The translations under genes were made by a program, and so were the position numbers. From an uncultured Flavobacteriia bacterium (GTDB lineage: Bacteria; Bacteroidota; Bacteroidia; Flavobacteriales; Flavobacteriaceae), in NCBI GenBank assembly GCA_946482495.1, contig CAMLRV010000145.1, positions 1 through 6,063 of the forward strand: a DNA stretch of 6,063 nucleotides, given 5' to 3'. Below the pieces are notes generated by a model. It was given only the letters and a program-made list of their open reading frames with translations, was not told the origin of the DNA and made no database searches. The first letter of the stretch is position 1. Each line of letters opens with the position of its first letter. Below, in pieces: positions 4,608-6,063 of the stretch.

Positions 4608-6063
4608 ATGGAAGCAATTTTCACTTACATATTAAAGGTCAATTTATTATTAATATTGTTCTATGTAATATATAAATTGGCGCTTTCTAAAGAAACTTTT
4701 TATCAATATTCAAGATGGTTTTTATTATCTGGAATTGCTATTTCTGTGCTGTTACCTTTCATAACCATTACAAAAATTGAATATTATGAAGTGAAGAAAG
4801 TAGTTGCAAATCAAATTGAAAATTCCGCTTCTAAAATAGTTCCTGTTGCACATGAAGTAATTGCTCAAGAGCCTTTATTTACAACTCAAGAGTTATTACT
4901 TTACGCTTATACTTTTATTACTTTTTTATTTCTTTTGAAAACCTTTTTTGATTTATTTAAACTAATCAAAATCATTAGAATATCCGATTTAGAGAAAAGA
5001 AATAAGTTTGTATATATCAATACAAACTTAGTAAATACACCATTTTCATTCTTTAATTATATTGTTTTCAATTCGGAACTCATCCATCCGAATGAATTGC
5101 AAAACATTATGAAGCACGAAGAAGCGCATTCTTTACAAAAACACAGTTTTGATACTTTGTTAGCACAATTTTTTATCATTCTATTTTGGTTTAATCCAAT
5201 TGTATGGTTATATAGAAAATGTATCGTTCAGAATTTGGAGTTTTTGGCAGATAGTCATGCTATTGCTCAAGTTTCGGACAAAACATATTATCAAAAAACA
5301 ATGTTGAAAATCACTTTGCAACCGCAAAATATATCAATTATTAATCAATTCAATCAATCATCAATCAAAAAACGAATCATTATGTTAAACACAAATCAAT
5401 CAAAAAGAAAAAACGCGTTAAAATACGCTATTGTAATTCCTGCCTTAATAGCATTTATCATGTTATTTCAGGTGAATGTAATTGCAAAAGAAAGATTTTC
5501 AAGTTCATTTAAAGGAACAAAGGAAATCAAAGCAGATGAAAAATATGTCATTCAAAGTACTTCAACTGATAATGAATTAAAAGAGTTTTCAGACAAATTT
5601 AAAAACGACTATAAAATCGATTTAAATATTAAAGGTGTAAAAAGAAATTCTAATAAAGAAATTACTGCTATCAACGTTACTCTTAAAGATAATAATGGTA
5701 AAAAAGCGGTTCATAAAGTGGATGGCGATGAAGCTATCGAACCAATTTATATCAATGTGTCTAAAGGTAAAAATGATGCTTACAGTTTTGCTATTGGAAT
5801 CAATGAAGATTCTGAGCGTGAAATCGTTTTAAACTTAAGAGAAGATGGTGACGATGAAATTGCTGAGATTGAAGAAATCGAAGAAATTGACGGACCAACT
5901 GATATTGAAATTGAGGTTTCGCCAGATATTCCGGATGCTCCATTTTTAGATATTGATTTTCCAGACGCACCAACTCCACCAAATATGCCTGAAACACCAC
6001 AGCCACCAACAAATCCAAACGATAAAAAAGCTTGGGCGAAATTTGAAAAAGACATGGTAGTGT
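4608..6063 (+). CDS. M56-family (BlaR1-like) membrane zinc metalloprotease / signal transducer, 3' end beyond window
   Basis: The frame is open from ATG 4608 to the window edge (485 codons visible), starting 3 nt after the BlaI stop, so translation is probably coupled. Hydrophobic segments lie near residues 4-26, 37-54, 95-118, 183-203 and 271-291. The zinc-protease core is K169-HEEAH (170-174), with a probable third ligand E211 in LEFLAD; PFSFFNYIVFN (145-155) is typical of Bacteroidota M56 proteins. In BlaR1 this cytoplasmic core is activated by an external sensor and leads to cleavage of BlaI. Here the region after the last helix (about 293-400) is an unrecognised, mostly polar, probably periplasmic segment, followed by an acidic stretch (411-428, EIEEIEEID) and a Pro/Asp-rich stretch (430-471). 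No penicillin-binding SxxK sensor is visible, so the inducer is unlikely to be recognised as in staphylococcal BlaR1. The true C-terminus is not seen. Confidence 0.92.
   Translation, partial: MEAIFTYILKVNLLLILFYVIYKLALSKETFYQYSRWFLLSGIAISVLLPFITITKIEYYEVKKVVANQIENSASKIVPVAHEVIAQEPLFTTQELLLYAYTFITFLFLLKTFFDLFKLIKIIRISDLEKRNKFVYINTNLVNTPFSFFNYIVFNSELIHPNELQNIMKHEEAHSLQKHSFDTLLAQFFIILFWFNPIVWLYRKCIVQNLEFLADSHAIAQVSDKTYYQKTMLKITLQPQNISIINQFNQSSIKKRIIMLNTNQSKRKNALKYAIVIPALIAFIMLFQVNVIAKERFSSSFKGTKEIKADEKYVIQSTSTDNELKEFSDKFKNDYKIDLNIKGVKRNSNKEITAINVTLKDNNGKKAVHKVDGDEAIEPIYINVSKGKNDAYSFAIGINEDSEREIVLNLREDGDDEIAEIEEIEEIDGPTDIEIEVSPDIPDAPFLDIDFPDAPTPPNMPETPQPPTNPNDKKAWAKFEKDMVV

Noticed and set aside
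5330..5405. AATCAA-rich stretch suggesting a short DNA repeat
   Set aside because: It encodes an Asn/Gln/Ile/Lys-rich loop (NQSSIKKRIIMLN) that is typical of Bacteroidota M56 proteins; the repetition follows from codon use and has no fixed period.
5780..6055. Two overlapping minus-strand open frames, one very rich in Ser/Gly/Ile
   Set aside because: They are antisense to the acidic and proline-rich tail of the M56 protein; the composition (Ser/Ile runs) mirrors GAA/GAT/ATT codons on the coding strand.

Overview
The window is AT-rich and reads as a chromosomal segment of a Bacteroidota bacterium, most likely Flavobacterium or a close relative. Three things support this: Bacteroidota-type -7 boxes (TAnnTTTG) upstream of four genes, starts without a Shine-Dalgarno sequence in A-rich leaders, and protein sequences that look flavobacterial (a long-type PurC, and a BlaI/M56 pair without a penicillin-binding sensor). 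No tRNA, rRNA, IS element, CRISPR array or phage gene was seen.

Layout from left to right. 1-294 is the C-terminal tail of an S9 (DPP IV-like) serine peptidase. 295-464 is an intergenic region holding a 7-bp-periodic CAGT repeat with an inverted copy, and then the purC promoter. 465-1415 is purC. 1417-1496 holds two back-to-back hairpins: a perfect 42-nt palindrome that should terminate transcription from both sides, and a 36-nt CTGTCAG/CTGACAG hairpin that ends on the tcdA stop. 1496-2870 is a minus-strand two-gene unit, a TatD-family hydrolase followed by tcdA. 2871-2940 is a divergent promoter region. 2941-4179 is an MFS transporter. 4172-4245 is a compact regulatory region. 4245-4604 is a BlaI/MecI-family repressor, and 4608 to the window end is an M56 (BlaR1-like) membrane metalloprotease cut off by the window edge.

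Most of the window is housekeeping: purine synthesis, tRNA modification, a metal-dependent hydrolase and a transporter. The most informative part is the BlaI/M56 module. Its promoter is overlaid by left half-sites ATAGTT(A/G) at an exact 20-bp pitch, two of them completed into dyads (TAGTTAnnTAACTA type). A good TTG-N20-TAnnTTTG promoter is embedded in the array. This suggests tight autorepression, relieved when the M56 protease is activated. The M56 protein has the HEEAH zinc motif, but what is visible of its C-terminus is an unrecognised region followed by an acidic/proline-rich stretch, not a beta-lactam-binding domain. The signal it senses is therefore unknown.
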